Shown one piece after another: positions 43,433-53,042 of a stretch of 64,000 bases of DNA. The notes beneath the pieces are model-generated. The model saw nothing but the letters and a program-made list of their open reading frames with translations. It had not been told where the DNA came from and did no database searches. Both the position numbers and the translations under genes were made by a program. How positions within the stretch are numbered: position 1 is the first letter of the stretch; each line of letters starts with the position of its first letter. This DNA is from Comamonadaceae bacterium (GTDB taxonomy: Bacteria > Pseudomonadota > Gammaproteobacteria > Burkholderiales > Burkholderiaceae_C), in contig CANFOS010000014.1 in NCBI GenBank assembly GCA_947448735.1, positions 1 to 64,000 of the forward strand, read 5' to 3'.

Positions 43433-46156
43433 TCAGCCGGCCAAAGCCCGCGTGACGACTTCGAGTGTGTCTTTGCTCAGGGCATTTTTGGCAGCCACCC
43501 GCACGATCGCCTCGCGGGCTGCGCTGCGGTACGGCTCGTCGAGTTTGCTCCAGCGGTCCAAGGCTCGGGCCAAACGTGCCGCCACCTGGGGGTTGATGGC
43601 GTCAAGTTCCACGACGCGCTCGCTCCAGAAGACATAGCCCGCCGCATCTGCCCGGTGAAAAGCCGCCGGGTTGCCGCAGTAGGTGCTGATGACGCTGCGC
43701 GCGCGATTTGGGTTCTTCAGGCTGAAGTCGCTGTGCCTCATGAGCTGCTTGACCGTTGTCAAGATGTTGCCGCCGCGGTCTGAGCTGCCCGCTTGCAGGC
43801 TGAACCATTTGTCAATCACCAATGCTTCGTCTTTGAACATCGCGTGGAACTGCGCCAAGGCCTGCGCCGCCAGCGCGTGGCCGCTGGCGACCAAAGCACC
43901 CAGGGCGTTGAAGCGGTCAGTCATGTTGTCCGCGCCCTGGAAACGTTGCAAGGTTTTACCTGGCCAGACGTCATCGCCAGATGCCACAGCAGCGGTGCAG
44001 AGGTAAGTCAAGGCGATACCTGCCAGCGCACGGCGGCCTGACGATACTGCATCGGGCCTGTAATTGCCTGTGTCCTGATTGGCTTCGTAGATCACTGCCC
44101 AGTCAGATTGCAAACGGGTGGCCAGTTGCAAGCGCATGGCTTCGCGCACCGCGTGAATCTGCTGTGGGTCGACCACGTCGAGCTGCTCGGCCAGGTAGGT
44201 TTCAGACGGCAAGGTGAGCACCAGCTCTTTGAAGGCGGCGTCCAGCGTCGGGTGATGCAACACCTGCTTCATGGCAGCCACATAGACCTCATCTAGCACA
44301 TCATTTTTGGCTGTAGCGCCCTGAATACGGCCGCGGTACGCTCCCGAATGAATAGCAGCCAGTGCAGACCTGACGGCCAAGCGCTGACCGGATTCCCAGC
44401 GGTTGAAGGGATCACTGTCGTGCGCCAGCAGGTGCAGCAGTTGCGCATCGGTGTAGTCAAATGCCAGCACCACGGGGGCCGTGAAGCCGCGCAAGATGGA
44501 CGGCACGGGTTGCTCTGTCATGCCTGTGAACGTGAAGGCCTCGGTTGCTTGCGTCATCACCAATGTTCGGCCAGTGGCAGCTGAGTTGTCGCCATCCATT
44601 TGCAGCGGCAAGTCCTGACCGTTGGCACCCAACAAGCCCACCGCGACCGGAATGACGAACGGCTCCTTGCTGGGCTGGCCCGTGGTGGCTGCGCAGGTCT
44701 GGCTCAGCGTCAGGGTGTAGGTGCTGGCCGCCGCATCGTATTCACCCTGAGCCGTCACGCGGGGTGTGCCTGCCTGGCTGTACCAGCGCTTGAACTGCGG
44801 CAGCAAACGCGCCAGCTCAGATGCTGGATTGGCATCAGCAACAGCTTGTGCAAAGTCGTCGCAAGTCACGGCATGGCCGTCGTGCCGTTCAAAGTACAGC
44901 GTCATGCCTTTGGCAAAACCTTCCCTGCCTACCAGCGTTTGCATCATGCGCACGACTTCAGCACCTTTTTCATAAATCGTGACGGTGTAGAAGTTGCTGA
45001 TCTCCACATAGCTGTCAGGCCGCACCGGGTGCGACATCGGGCCGGCGTCTTCAGGGAACTGGGCGGTACGCAACACGCGCACGTCTTCAATCCGTTTGAC
45101 GGCGCGGGCTGAGGCCTCACCGCACAGGTCCTGGCTGAACTCCTGGTCTCGGAAAACGGTCAGGCCTTCTTTCAAAGACAACTGAAACCAGTCGCGGCAG
45201 GTCACGCGGTTGCCCGTCCAGTTGTGAAAATACTCGTGGCCGACCACGCTTTCGATGTTGCCAAAATCAAGGTCGGTCGCGGTGGTCTGATTGGCCAGCA
45301 CGTACTTGGTGTTGAAGATGTTCAGGCCCTTGTTTTCCATCGCGCCCATGTTGAAGTCGCTGGTGGCCACAATCATGAAGCGCTCCAGGTCGAGGGGCAA
45401 ACCAAAGCGGGCCTCGTCCCAGGCCACCGAGTGCATCAGCGACGTCATCGCGTGCTCGGTTTTGTCCAGATCACCAGGCCTTACATAAACTTGCAGTGTG
45501 TGGTGCTTGCCCGCACGCGAGGTGATGCGTTGCTCCCTGCAAACCAGTTGGCCGGCGACCAGCGCAAACAAATAGGCGGGCTTTTTGTGGGGGTCTACCC
45601 ACTTGGCAAAGTGGCGGCCATCGTCAAGCGCGCCTTGCTCGACCAGGTTGCCGTTGGACAGCAGTACCGGGAACTTGGCTTTGTCGGCCCGCAGCGTCAC
45701 GGTGTACAGCGCCATCACATCGGGGCGGTCTAAAAAGTACGTGATGCGCCTGAAACCTTCCGCTTCGCACTGGGTAAAAAAAGAATCGTTGCTGAGATAC
45801 AAGCCCATCAGCTTGGTGTTTTTTGACGGGTTGGTGGTGGTAAAAATCTCCAGCTCGAAGACGTCTGGCAAGTTGTCAAGCACCAGCTGGTTGCCGTCCA
45901 TCTTGAACGACGTGCCCTGGCCGTTGACCAGCACGCGTGACAAGTTGAGGTCTTCACCATCCAGGCGCAGCGGCTGCACAGGCACATCCGCATTGCGTCG
46001 CAGCGTCATTTTGTTGAGCACCCGGGTTTTGGCCGGGTCCAGGTCAAAGCACAGATCGACAGTGTCTATCCAGTAAGCCGGGGGGGTGTAATCAGCGCGG
46101 TGAATGGCCACGGAGGGGCCTTGCCCGGCGCCGCTGGCGTCTAGCTTATGAAGCAT
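43433..46156 (-). CDS. pepN: Aminopeptidase N (M1 family)
   Basis: 907 residues, close to the usual PepN length. The exopeptidase motif NMGAMENKGLN and the zinc site VVGHEYFHNWTGNRV (HExxH with the third ligand Glu in SLKEGLTVFRDQEFS) are intact. It trims N-terminal residues from peptides in the cytoplasm. AGGAACC precedes the ATG. The C-terminal domain shows no truncation. Confidence 0.96.
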   Translation of the reverse strand: MLHKLDASGAGQGPSVAIHRADYTPPAYWIDTVDLCFDLDPAKTRVLNKMTLRRNADVPVQPLRLDGEDLNLSRVLVNGQGTSFKMDGNQLVLDNLPDVFELEIFTTTNPSKNTKLMGLYLSNDSFFTQCEAEGFRRITYFLDRPDVMALYTVTLRADKAKFPVLLSNGNLVEQGALDDGRHFAKWVDPHKKPAYLFALVAGQLVCREQRITSRAGKHHTLQVYVRPGDLDKTEHAMTSLMHSVAWDEARFGLPLDLERFMIVATSDFNMGAMENKGLNIFNTKYVLANQTTATDLDFGNIESVVGHEYFHNWTGNRVTCRDWFQLSLKEGLTVFRDQEFSQDLCGEASARAVKRIEDVRVLRTAQFPEDAGPMSHPVRPDSYVEISNFYTVTIYEKGAEVVRMMQTLVGREGFAKGMTLYFERHDGHAVTCDDFAQAVADANPASELARLLPQFKRWYSQAGTPRVTAQGEYDAAASTYTLTLSQTCAATTGQPSKEPFVIPVAVGLLGANGQDLPLQMDGDNSAATGRTLVMTQATEAFTFTGMTEQPVPSILRGFTAPVVLAFDYTDAQLLHLLAHDSDPFNRWESGQRLAVRSALAAIHSGAYRGRIQGATAKNDVLDEVYVAAMKQVLHHPTLDAAFKELVLTLPSETYLAEQLDVVDPQQIHAVREAMRLQLATRLQSDWAVIYEANQDTGNYRPDAVSSGRRALAGIALTYLCTAAVASGDDVWPGKTLQRFQGADNMTDRFNALGALVASGHALAAQALAQFHAMFKDEALVIDKWFSLQAGSSDRGGNILTTVKQLMRHSDFSLKNPNRARSVISTYCGNPAAFHRADAAGYVFWSERVVELDAINPQVAARLARALDRWSKLDEPYRSAAREAIVRVAAKNALSKDTLEVVTRALAG

Positions 46157-46203
46157 GGTTGGTTCCTGAAAGTTGCGTCATGTCTGACATCGGATGGCGC
46201 AGC

Positions 46204-47308
46204 TCAAACGCCTTGTTTGAGAGAAGCCTCAATAAACTGGTCCAGATCCCCGTCCAGCACCTTTTGGGTGGCCGAGGTTTCGTAGTTGGTGCGCAGGTCT
46301 TTGATGCGGCTGTTGTCCAGCACGTAGCTTCGGATCTGGTGGCCCCAGCCGACGTCGGTTTTGGTGTCTTCTAGTTTTTGCTGGGCTTCTTGTTGTTTGC
46401 GCAACTCAAAGTCATACAGGCGCGAGCGCAAGCGCTTCCACGCCACGTCGCGGTTGCCGTGCTGGCTGCGGCCGTCCTGGCACTGCACCACGATGCCGGT
46501 GGGGATGTGCGTCAGGCGCACAGCAGAATCCGTTTTGTTGATGTGCTGGCCACCCGCGCCGCTGGCGCGAAAGGTGTCTACCCGAACGTCAGACGGGTTG
46601 ATGTCAATTTCAATCGAGTCGTCAATCTCTGGATAAACAAAAATCGACGCAAACGAGGTGTGCCTACCGCCGGAGGAGTCAAATGGCGACTTGCGCACCA
46701 GGCGGTGTACACCGGTCTCGGTGCGCAGCAGGCCAAAAGCATATTCGCCTTCAATTTTGATGGTGGCGCCCTTGATACCCGCGGTGTCACCGGCGGTTTC
46801 GTCTTCAATCGTGGTTTTGAAACCCTTGCGCTCGGCGTATTTGAGGTACTGGCGCAGCAGCATGCTGGCCCAGTCGCAGGCCTCGGTGCCGCCAGCGCCT
46901 GATTGAACGTCCAAAAAGCAGTTGAGCGGGTCAGCCGGGTTGTTGAACATCCGGCGAAACTCCATCTTTTCAACCTCTAGCGCGACGTTGGCAGCTTCGG
47001 CCTCGATCGACTGCATGCCCTGCTCGTCGCCCTCTTCTTTGGCCATGTCAAAAAGCTCGGCGTTGTCCGCCAGCTCAGACGTCAGCCGGTCGATGACCTG
47101 AACCACATCTTCGAGCGATTTTTTCTCTTTGCCAAGCTCTTGCGCACGCTTGGGGTTGTCCCAAACTTTCGGGTCTTCCAGGGCGGCGTTGACTTCGTTT
47201 AACTTGCGTTCTTTGGCAGGATAGTCAAAGATACCCCCTGAGCTCGTTGACACGCGTGCTCAGGTCTGCGAGCTGGTTACCAATGGCGTTGATGTTTTCT
47301 GCTTCCAT
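46204..47308 (-). CDS. prfB: Peptide chain release factor 2, with programmed +1 frameshift
   Basis: 367 residues when both parts are joined. Frame one runs from ATG 47308 (after GAGGA) for 27 codons to TGA at 47227-47225. Frame two continues after a +1 slip at CTT-TGA with [14 protein letters not shown]2 recognises UGA and UAA; its tripeptide SPF is in RKSPFDSSG and the hydrolysis motif GGQ in [11 protein letters not shown]. The in-frame TGA makes its own synthesis depend on RF2 level. Ends 48 bp before pepN. Confidence 0.96.
47224..47239 (-). promoter_or_regulatory. prfB +1 frameshift site
   Basis: The minus strand reads AGG GGG TAT CTT TGA C, identical to the known autoregulatory site of prfB: an internal Shine-Dalgarno-like AGGGGG, slippery CTT, and the UGA stop followed by C, a poor termination context. 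Confidence 0.96.
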
Positions 47309-47450
47309 GATGTCCTCAATCGGGTAGTTGCTTCAATCCACTGATTTTCTCATGGCCAGAGGCTGCCTGGATTTAAGGTGCTTCTGGAAATTCAGATTTT
47401 CGGGATGAAGTGCAAGACGCACGGAGCGCAACAACCGGAATGCACTTCAG

Positions 47451-47504
47451 GTGCATGAGGATTGCGAGCACCGCACAACGCGGCAATTCGCCCGAAAAAT
47501 GAAT
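47451..47504 (+). repeat. Intergenic repeat, left copy
   Basis: GTGCATGAGGATTGCGAGCACCG followed by a CAACGC and GCCCGAAAA portion, ending at the stop of the hydrolase gene. The reverse complement of 50230-50302 matches it, except that the right copy has three extra 7-bp CGAGCAC units. Confidence 0.75.
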
Positions 47505-48443
47505 TTACAGAGGTACCTTCAAAAAGTCCTCAATCAGCTTTGCCAGCACTTCTGGCTGGTCATGGTGCAGCATGTGACCGGCATCGGCAACCACGGCCAC
47601 TTTGGCATCAGCGACCTGTTTGAGCCGCTCATGGTAATCAGCCAGTGTGTAGCTGCCCTGATTCCATTTCTCGAGTGAATCGTCGGCTGCTTCTACCGCC
47701 AGCACGGGGGCGGTGATGCGCTGGTAGAGCGCCAGCGTTTCCGGCACCTGGTAAATGTTGGCATTGACGACTTTGTGCCCCGGCTCGCCCAGTATCTGCC
47801 ACTTGCCTTCTGCGTTGGGGGCGGCCCAGTGACTGGCCAGCCAATTGGCTTTGTCCTCGCTCAGGCGGGGGTTGGTTTTCATCAGTCTTCGAGCCACACC
47901 ACCGACGTCGGCATAGGGTTTCAGATCAAGCTCACCTTTGTGCAAGCTTTTCAGCTCTTGCAACCATTTGGCATAGCGGGTGGGCGCTTGGACGGGTTTT
48001 GTCGGAGCCATGCCAAAGCCCTCTAGGTTGACCAGCCGCCGGATGCGCTCTGGCTGCACGCCGGCATACGTCATGGCCACATTGCCGCCCATGCTGTGGC
48101 CGACCAGGTCGACTTTTTGGTCCTGCACATAATGGTCCAGCAAAAAATCAAGGTCAGCCAGATAGTCTGGAAACCAGTAGTTGTCTTTAGCGCCCTCGGC
48201 CACCGATTTGGTCAAGCCAAAACCGCGCCAGTCGGGTGCAATGATGGTGCGTTCCGTCGCAAAAGCATCGCTGAGGGCATCGACCATGAACTGGTAGGAG
48301 GCGGCCACGTCCATCCAGCCATGAACCAACACCAGCGGCGCCACGGCGCTTGAGGGCTTGTCGCCCTGCCAGATGCGGACGTGATAGCGGAGCCCGCGTA
48401 TTGGGACAAACTCGCTGCGAGAAGTGCGTTTTTCTTTGTACAT
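47505..48443 (-). CDS. Alpha/beta hydrolase
   Basis: 312 residues. HG-box LVLVHGWMDVAASY, nucleophile elbow VGHSMGGNVAM (Ser about residue 117), an Asp in VEAADDS and the His in DAGHMLHHDQPEVLA, so the triad is complete. An epoxide hydrolase/haloalkane-type or esterase role is possible. Its start codon is 7 bp from the start of the divergent acyl-CoA synthetase. Confidence 0.85.
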   Translation of the reverse strand: MYKEKRTSRSEFVPIRGLRYHVRIWQGDKPSSAVAPLVLVHGWMDVAASYQFMVDALSDAFATERTIIAPDWRGFGLTKSVAEGAKDNYWFPDYLADLDFLLDHYVQDQKVDLVGHSMGGNVAMTYAGVQPERIRRLVNLEGFGMAPTKPVQAPTRYAKWLQELKSLHKGELDLKPYADVGGVARRLMKTNPRLSEDKANWLASHWAAPNAEGKWQILGEPGHKVVNANIYQVPETLALYQRITAPVLAVEAADDSLEKWNQGSYTLADYHERLKQVADAKVAVVADAGHMLHHDQPEVLAKLIEDFLKVPL

Positions 48444-48450
48444 TCCGTCA

Positions 48451-50229
48451 ATGATAAAGAAACAGCAGACCCAACGCAGTCAAAACCGAGACAAGACCGT
48501 CGACCACTACGCCGCGTTGCACCAAGGCTTTGCCTGGCAGGTGCCTGAGTCCTTCAACATCGCAGAGGTGTGTTGTCGTCGCTGGGCCCGGCCCGGCAGC
48601 GACAAACAAGACGCTACCAAAAAAGTAGCGATTTACGCACACAAACAGGGCGCTGCAGCCACTTTTTATAGTTATTTTGAGCTTCAACAGGCCGCCGACG
48701 CGCTCAGCCATGTTCTGACAGACCTGGGCGTGCAGCGCGGCGACCGGGTGGCCATTGTGATGCCCCAGCGCTTTGAAACCGCTGTGGCTTATATGGCTGT
48801 TTTTCAGATGGGCGCGGTGGCCATGCCACTGTCGATGCTGTTTGGGCCCGAGGCGCTGGAATACCGCTTGCAAGACAGCGCGGCGGTGGTCGCGATTGCC
48901 GACGACAGCAGCATGGCCAGTGTGCAACAGATACGCGCCGCCTGCCCTGCCCTGCGCACCGTCATTGGCGTTGCCAATGCGCAGGCCGATGTTCAGTACG
49001 AGGCCGCCATTGCCCAGCAAAACAGCGCGTTCAGGGCCGTTAAAACCAAAGCTGAAGAGGCGGCCATATTGATTTACACCAGCGGCACCACCGGCCCGCC
49101 CAAAGGTGCCTTGCTGCCGCACCGGGCGCTGATTGGCAATTTGACAGGTTTTGTTTGCAGCCAGAACTGGTTTGGCTTTGATGGCAAAACCAATGCGGAT
49201 TCAAAAGCGGTGTTTTGGTCGCCGGCGGATTGGGCTTGGACAGGCGGACTGATGGACGCGCTGCTGCCGACCCTTTACTTTGGCCGGCCCATCGTGGCCT
49301 TGAACACCCACAAAGATGGCCGCTTTAGCCCTGAATTGGCGTTCAGTTTGATGCAGCAACACGGCGTGACGCACAGCTTTTTGTTCCCGACAGCGCTCAA
49401 GGCCATGATGAAAGCCTACCCGCAGCCGCGCCAGCATTTCAAGCTCAAACTCGAAGGCCTGATGAGTGCTGGAGAAGCCGTGGGCGATGCGGTGTTTGAC
49501 TACTGCCGTGATGAGATGGGCGTGGTCGTCAATGAGATGTTCGGCCAGACCGAGATCAACTACGTGGTGGGCAATTGCAACCGGTTTTGGCCCGCGCGTG
49601 CTGGCAGCATGGGCAAAGGCTACCCTGGTCACCGGGTGGCGGTGATTGACGACGACGGCAATGAATGCGCTACGGGCATACCGGGGGATGTGGCTGTCAA
49701 CCGCTTTGACTTGCACGGCCAGCCCGACCCGATTTTCTTTTTGGGCTACTGGAAAAACGATGCGGCCACCCAAGCCAAATTCACGGGAAACTGGTGCCGC
49801 ACTGGCGACCTGGCCACCCGCGATGCGGACGGCTACCTGTGGTACGAGGGCCGGGCTGACGATGTGTTCAAGGCAGCGGGCTACCGCATTGGGCCGGGCG
49901 AGATTGAAAACTGCCTGGTCAAACACCCGGCTGTGGCCAACGCTGCGGTGGTGCCCAAGCCCGACAAGGAGCGCGGCGCGGTCGTCAAGGCTTATGTGGT
50001 GCTTGCTCCTGATTTAGCAGCGGCTCGTGCACGTATTCAGTCTTCAAAAGCCGTTTTTGATGCCGAAATAAAGGCCCAATTGCAGCGCCACGTCAAAAAA
50101 ATGCTCGCGCCTTATGAGTACCCGAAGGACATCGAATTCATGGATGCCTTGCCGATGACGACAACCGGCAAGGTTCAACGCCGGGTGTTGCGTCTACAAG
50201 AAGAAGAACGCTTCAGGGCACTTTCATAA
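48451..50229 (+). CDS. AMP-forming acyl-CoA synthetase
   Basis: 592 residues. ATP loop AILIYTSGTTGPPKGALL, adenine segment NEMFGQTEINYVVGN, hinge TGDLATRDADGYLWYEGRADDVFKAAGYRIGP with the core GRADD, and the C-terminal Lys in MTTTGKVQRRVLR. Closest in style to medium-chain/acetyl-CoA-like synthetases. It activates a carboxylic acid; chain length is not evident. Two short stretches (about residues 55-62 and 518-537) look like captured intergenic repeats. Confidence 0.87.
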   Translation: MIKKQQTQRSQNRDKTVDHYAALHQGFAWQVPESFNIAEVCCRRWARPGSDKQDATKKVAIYAHKQGAAATFYSYFELQQAADALSHVLTDLGVQRGDRVAIVMPQRFETAVAYMAVFQMGAVAMPLSMLFGPEALEYRLQDSAAVVAIADDSSMASVQQIRAACPALRTVIGVANAQADVQYEAAIAQQNSAFRAVKTKAEEAAILIYTSGTTGPPKGALLPHRALIGNLTGFVCSQNWFGFDGKTNADSKAVFWSPADWAWTGGLMDALLPTLYFGRPIVALNTHKDGRFSPELAFSLMQQHGVTHSFLFPTALKAMMKAYPQPRQHFKLKLEGLMSAGEAVGDAVFDYCRDEMGVVVNEMFGQTEINYVVGNCNRFWPARAGSMGKGYPGHRVAVIDDDGNECATGIPGDVAVNRFDLHGQPDPIFFLGYWKNDAATQAKFTGNWCRTGDLATRDADGYLWYEGRADDVFKAAGYRIGPGEIENCLVKHPAVANAAVVPKPDKERGAVVKAYVVLAPDLAAARARIQSSKAVFDAEIKAQLQRHVKKMLAPYEYPKDIEFMDALPMTTTGKVQRRVLRLQEEERFRALS

Positions 50230-50302
50230 ATCCGATTTCCGGGCGCATGGCAGCGTTGCGCGGTGCTCGGTGCTCGGTGCTCGGTGCTCGGAATCCTCAT
50301 GC
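50230..50302 (-). repeat. Intergenic repeat, right copy, with 7-bp tandem repeat
   Basis: On the minus strand GTGCATGAGGATTCCGAGCACCG, then the CGAGCAC unit repeated, then CAACGC and GCCCGGAAA. The plus-strand tandem CGGTGCT runs 4.4 times at 50261-50291. It abuts the stop of the acyl-CoA synthetase. Confidence 0.75.
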
Positions 50303-50451
50303 ACACAATTCAAACTTTCGTCGTAAAGCGCTCTTCGGTCAGCGATTCTTTTCAGCAGGGGCGCCGAGCTGGCTTTGCCAGGCGGCGGAGCCTGTCCCCT
50401 GCAAGGGGAAAAGGTTCTACACGAAGTGAGAATCCGATAGGGGTGTGCCAA

Positions 50452-51114
50452 CTATCTAGATGAGACCTGTTCAGCCACGTAAATCTCGATCCGGCGGTTT
50501 TTATCGCGGCCCTGTGTGGTGCCGTTGTCTGCGACGGGTTCGCGTGCGCCGCGGCCGTCTGTGCTGATGCGGTTGCGGGCGACACCGCGTCCTGCCAAGT
50601 AGTCACGCGCAGCGTTGGCACGGTCAAACGACAAGGGGTTGTTGATGGCTTCCGTGCCTGTGCTGTCGGTGTGGCCAACAATGCTGATGGTGGTTTCAGG
50701 GTGCTGCAGCAGCGTTGTCGCAAACTGGTTCAGGATGGGGTCAAAATTGGACTTGATGGCCGAGCGTCCCACGTCAAACGACACGTCGCTGGGAATGTCC
50801 AGTTTCAAACGGTTGTCGCTGGTCTGCGTCACGGCAACGCCCGTACCGACGGTGGCTTTTTCCATCGCCGTTTTTTGGTCTTGCATTTTTTTGGACCAGA
50901 TATTGCCGCCCACCGCCCCAGCAGCGCCGCCCAGCACGGCACCCGTGACAGCACCACTGCGACCGCCCACCACGGCACCCAAAACAGCACCGGCAGCAGC
51001 GCCAATGCCCGCGCCCTTGGCAGTACCCTGCTGGGTCTCGTTCATGTTGGCGCAGCCTGACAGTACGCCCACGGCAAGAGCAATACAGGTCAGGGATTGA
51101 AGGATGGGTTTCAT
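50452..51114 (-). CDS. OmpA-family lipoprotein with glycine zipper
   Basis: 220 residues. Lipobox LSGC at about residues 18-21, a Gly/Ala-rich zipper (GAGIGAAAGAVLGAVVGG and further), then an OmpA C-terminal domain with VGHTDSTGTEAINNPLS and RISTDGRGAREPVADN, the peptidoglycan-binding segment. The YiaD/Pal-like architecture anchors the outer membrane to the cell wall. ATG at 51114 has GGAGAAATTC in front. Confidence 0.9.
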   Translation of the reverse strand: MKPILQSLTCIALAVGVLSGCANMNETQQGTAKGAGIGAAAGAVLGAVVGGRSGAVTGAVLGGAAGAVGGNIWSKKMQDQKTAMEKATVGTGVAVTQTSDNRLKLDIPSDVSFDVGRSAIKSNFDPILNQFATTLLQHPETTISIVGHTDSTGTEAINNPLSFDRANAARDYLAGRGVARNRISTDGRGAREPVADNGTTQGRDKNRRIEIYVAEQVSSR

Positions 51115-51307
51115 GAATTTCTCCGTTATCAAAGGAACTTGGCAGGCCGCCAACGGCACCCGTCTTGCAGACCTCCAGACTAATCCACGCTTGCGCTATC
51201 AGCACGTCAGGCGATGACGACAGCTGTTGTGGGCTGATTCTGGTCACGACAGCCGCAAGCTTTAAAATCACCTCGTCCTCCACTCTTTTCAACATTGCGC
51301 AGCGCCC

Positions 51308-52372
51308 ATGAACAAAGTCCAACTCGGCCAAAGCGGCCTGCACGTTACCCCCATCTGCTTGGGCACCATGACATTTGGGGAGCAGGTCAATGAGCAGACC
51401 GCCCACAGCATTCTTGACCGCGCCAGCGAGCGCGGCATCAACTTCATGGATGCTGCCGAGATGTATTCGGTGCCCGCCAGGGCCGAGACCTTTGGCGCCA
51501 CCGAAACCATTTTGGGCAACTGGTTTGCCAAGCATCCGTCTCAAAGGGCCCACTGGGTCGTGGCCAGCAAAGTGGCCGGTCCGTCGCGCGGCATGGCATG
51601 GATAAGAAATGGCAGCCCTGACCTGACGGCAGCCGACATTGTGGGCGCCTGCGACGCCAGCCTGAAGCGCCTGAAAACCGATGTGATCGACCTGTACCAG
51701 ATTCACTGGCCCGCGCGCAATGTGCCGATGTTTGGCATGCTTTACTTTGAGCCTGCCAAAGACAAGGTGGTGTCCAGCATTCACACCCAGCTCGAAGCTT
51801 TAGGCACACTGGTCAAGGCGGGCAAGGTGCGCGCGATTGGCCTGTCGAACGAAACCCCTTACGGCGTGCACGAATTTGTTCGCCTGGCGGACCAGCACGG
51901 CCTGCCACGCGTTGCTACGCTGCAAAACCCGTACTGCCTGGTCAACCGCACCTATGAAAACGCCCTGGACGAAACCATGTACCGCCTCGGTGTGTCCTTG
52001 CTGGCGTATTCACCGCTGGCCTTTGGCCTTTTGACAGGCAAGTACGACAAGACTGGTACCGAAGGGCCAGATGCGCCACAGGATGCGCGTCTGGGCAAGT
52101 TTGAGTCGGTGCGCAAACAGCGTTGGGGCCGGCCCGAAGCATTGACAGCGGCACGGCGCTACAACGCCCTGGCAGCGGCCAACGGCATGTCGCCGACCCA
52201 AATGGCGCTGGCTTTTTGCTACACCAAATGGCAAGTGGCCAGCACCATCATTGGCGTCACGTCAGTGGCGCAGCTTGACCAGAACATCGATGCCTACGGC
52301 ACCATACTCAGCGCTGACGTGCTGGCCGAGATTGACAAGATTCGCTGGGACATTCGCGACCCGGCACTGTAA
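51308..52372 (+). CDS. tas: Aldo/keto reductase (Tas-like)
   Basis: 354 residues. N-terminus LGQSGLHVTPICLGTMTFGEQ, catalytic Asp-Tyr in MDAAEMYSVP, Lys in VVASKVAGPSR and His in DLYQIHWPARN, the full aldo/keto reductase tetrad. The EMYSVPARAETFG stretch is characteristic of Tas/NADPH-dependent AKRs. Substrate unknown. Confidence 0.9.
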   Translation: MNKVQLGQSGLHVTPICLGTMTFGEQVNEQTAHSILDRASERGINFMDAAEMYSVPARAETFGATETILGNWFAKHPSQRAHWVVASKVAGPSRGMAWIRNGSPDLTAADIVGACDASLKRLKTDVIDLYQIHWPARNVPMFGMLYFEPAKDKVVSSIHTQLEALGTLVKAGKVRAIGLSNETPYGVHEFVRLADQHGLPRVATLQNPYCLVNRTYENALDETMYRLGVSLLAYSPLAFGLLTGKYDKTGTEGPDAPQDARLGKFESVRKQRWGRPEALTAARRYNALAAANGMSPTQMALAFCYTKWQVASTIIGVTSVAQLDQNIDAYGTILSADVLAEIDKIRWDIRDPAL

Positions 52373-52402
52373 GGTGCGGTTAACAAAAACACGGAGATTT
52401 TT

Positions 52403-53041
52403 TTGGACTATCTGTACGCCTTGATGGCGGTGGTGCTGGCCTACCTGATGGGCTCGCTGTCGTTTGCCGTGATCATCAGCCGCGTGATGGGCCTGAAAGA
52501 CCCGCGCAGCTATGGCAGCCAGAACCCTGGCGCCACCAACGTGCTGCGCTCGGGCAGCAAGAAGGCCGCCATAGCCACTTTGCTGCTGGACGGCCTCAAG
52601 GGCTGGCTGCCCGTGGTGCTGGTCAAGTGGTTTGGCAAGGACTACGGGATGGACGATGCGGCTGTGGCAGCCGTTGGTTTTGCCGCGTTTTTAGGTCACC
52701 TGCTGCCGGTGTTCTTCAGGTTCAAGGGCGGCAAAGGCGTGGCGACGGCGGCGGGCGTGCTGATGGGCATTGACGCGATGCTGGGCCTGGCCACGCTGGC
52801 GACCTGGGTGATCGTGGCCTATTTCAGCAGGTATTCGTCACTGGCGTCGATTGCCAGCGCTGTATTTGCGCCGCTGTTCTATATCCTCGGCGACAGAGCT
52901 GGGTGGTATGTTGACCGCGGCATATTGCTGGCCGTTTTCATGATCAGCATTGTGCTGGTCGTACGCCACCGCGAGAACATCAACAAGCTGCTGGCGGGCA
53001 AAGAATCCAAATTGAACTTTGGAAAATCTTCACCCAAGTAG
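52403..53041 (+). CDS. plsY: Glycerol-3-phosphate acyltransferase PlsY
   Basis: 212 residues, five predicted membrane helices. The acyl-phosphate-dependent first step of phospholipid synthesis. Motifs: GSLSFAVIISRVMGLKDPR, SQNPGATNVLR, DGLKGWLPV and FKGGKGVATAAG. It starts with TTG at 52403 after a GGAG box (next ATG is 7 codons further). Confidence 0.93.
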   Translation: MDYLYALMAVVLAYLMGSLSFAVIISRVMGLKDPRSYGSQNPGATNVLRSGSKKAAIATLLLDGLKGWLPVVLVKWFGKDYGMDDAAVAAVGFAAFLGHLLPVFFRFKGGKGVATAAGVLMGIDAMLGLATLATWVIVAYFSRYSSLASIASAVFAPLFYILGDRAGWYVDRGILLAVFMISIVLVVRHRENINKLLAGKESKLNFGKSSPK

Positions 53042-53042
53042 T

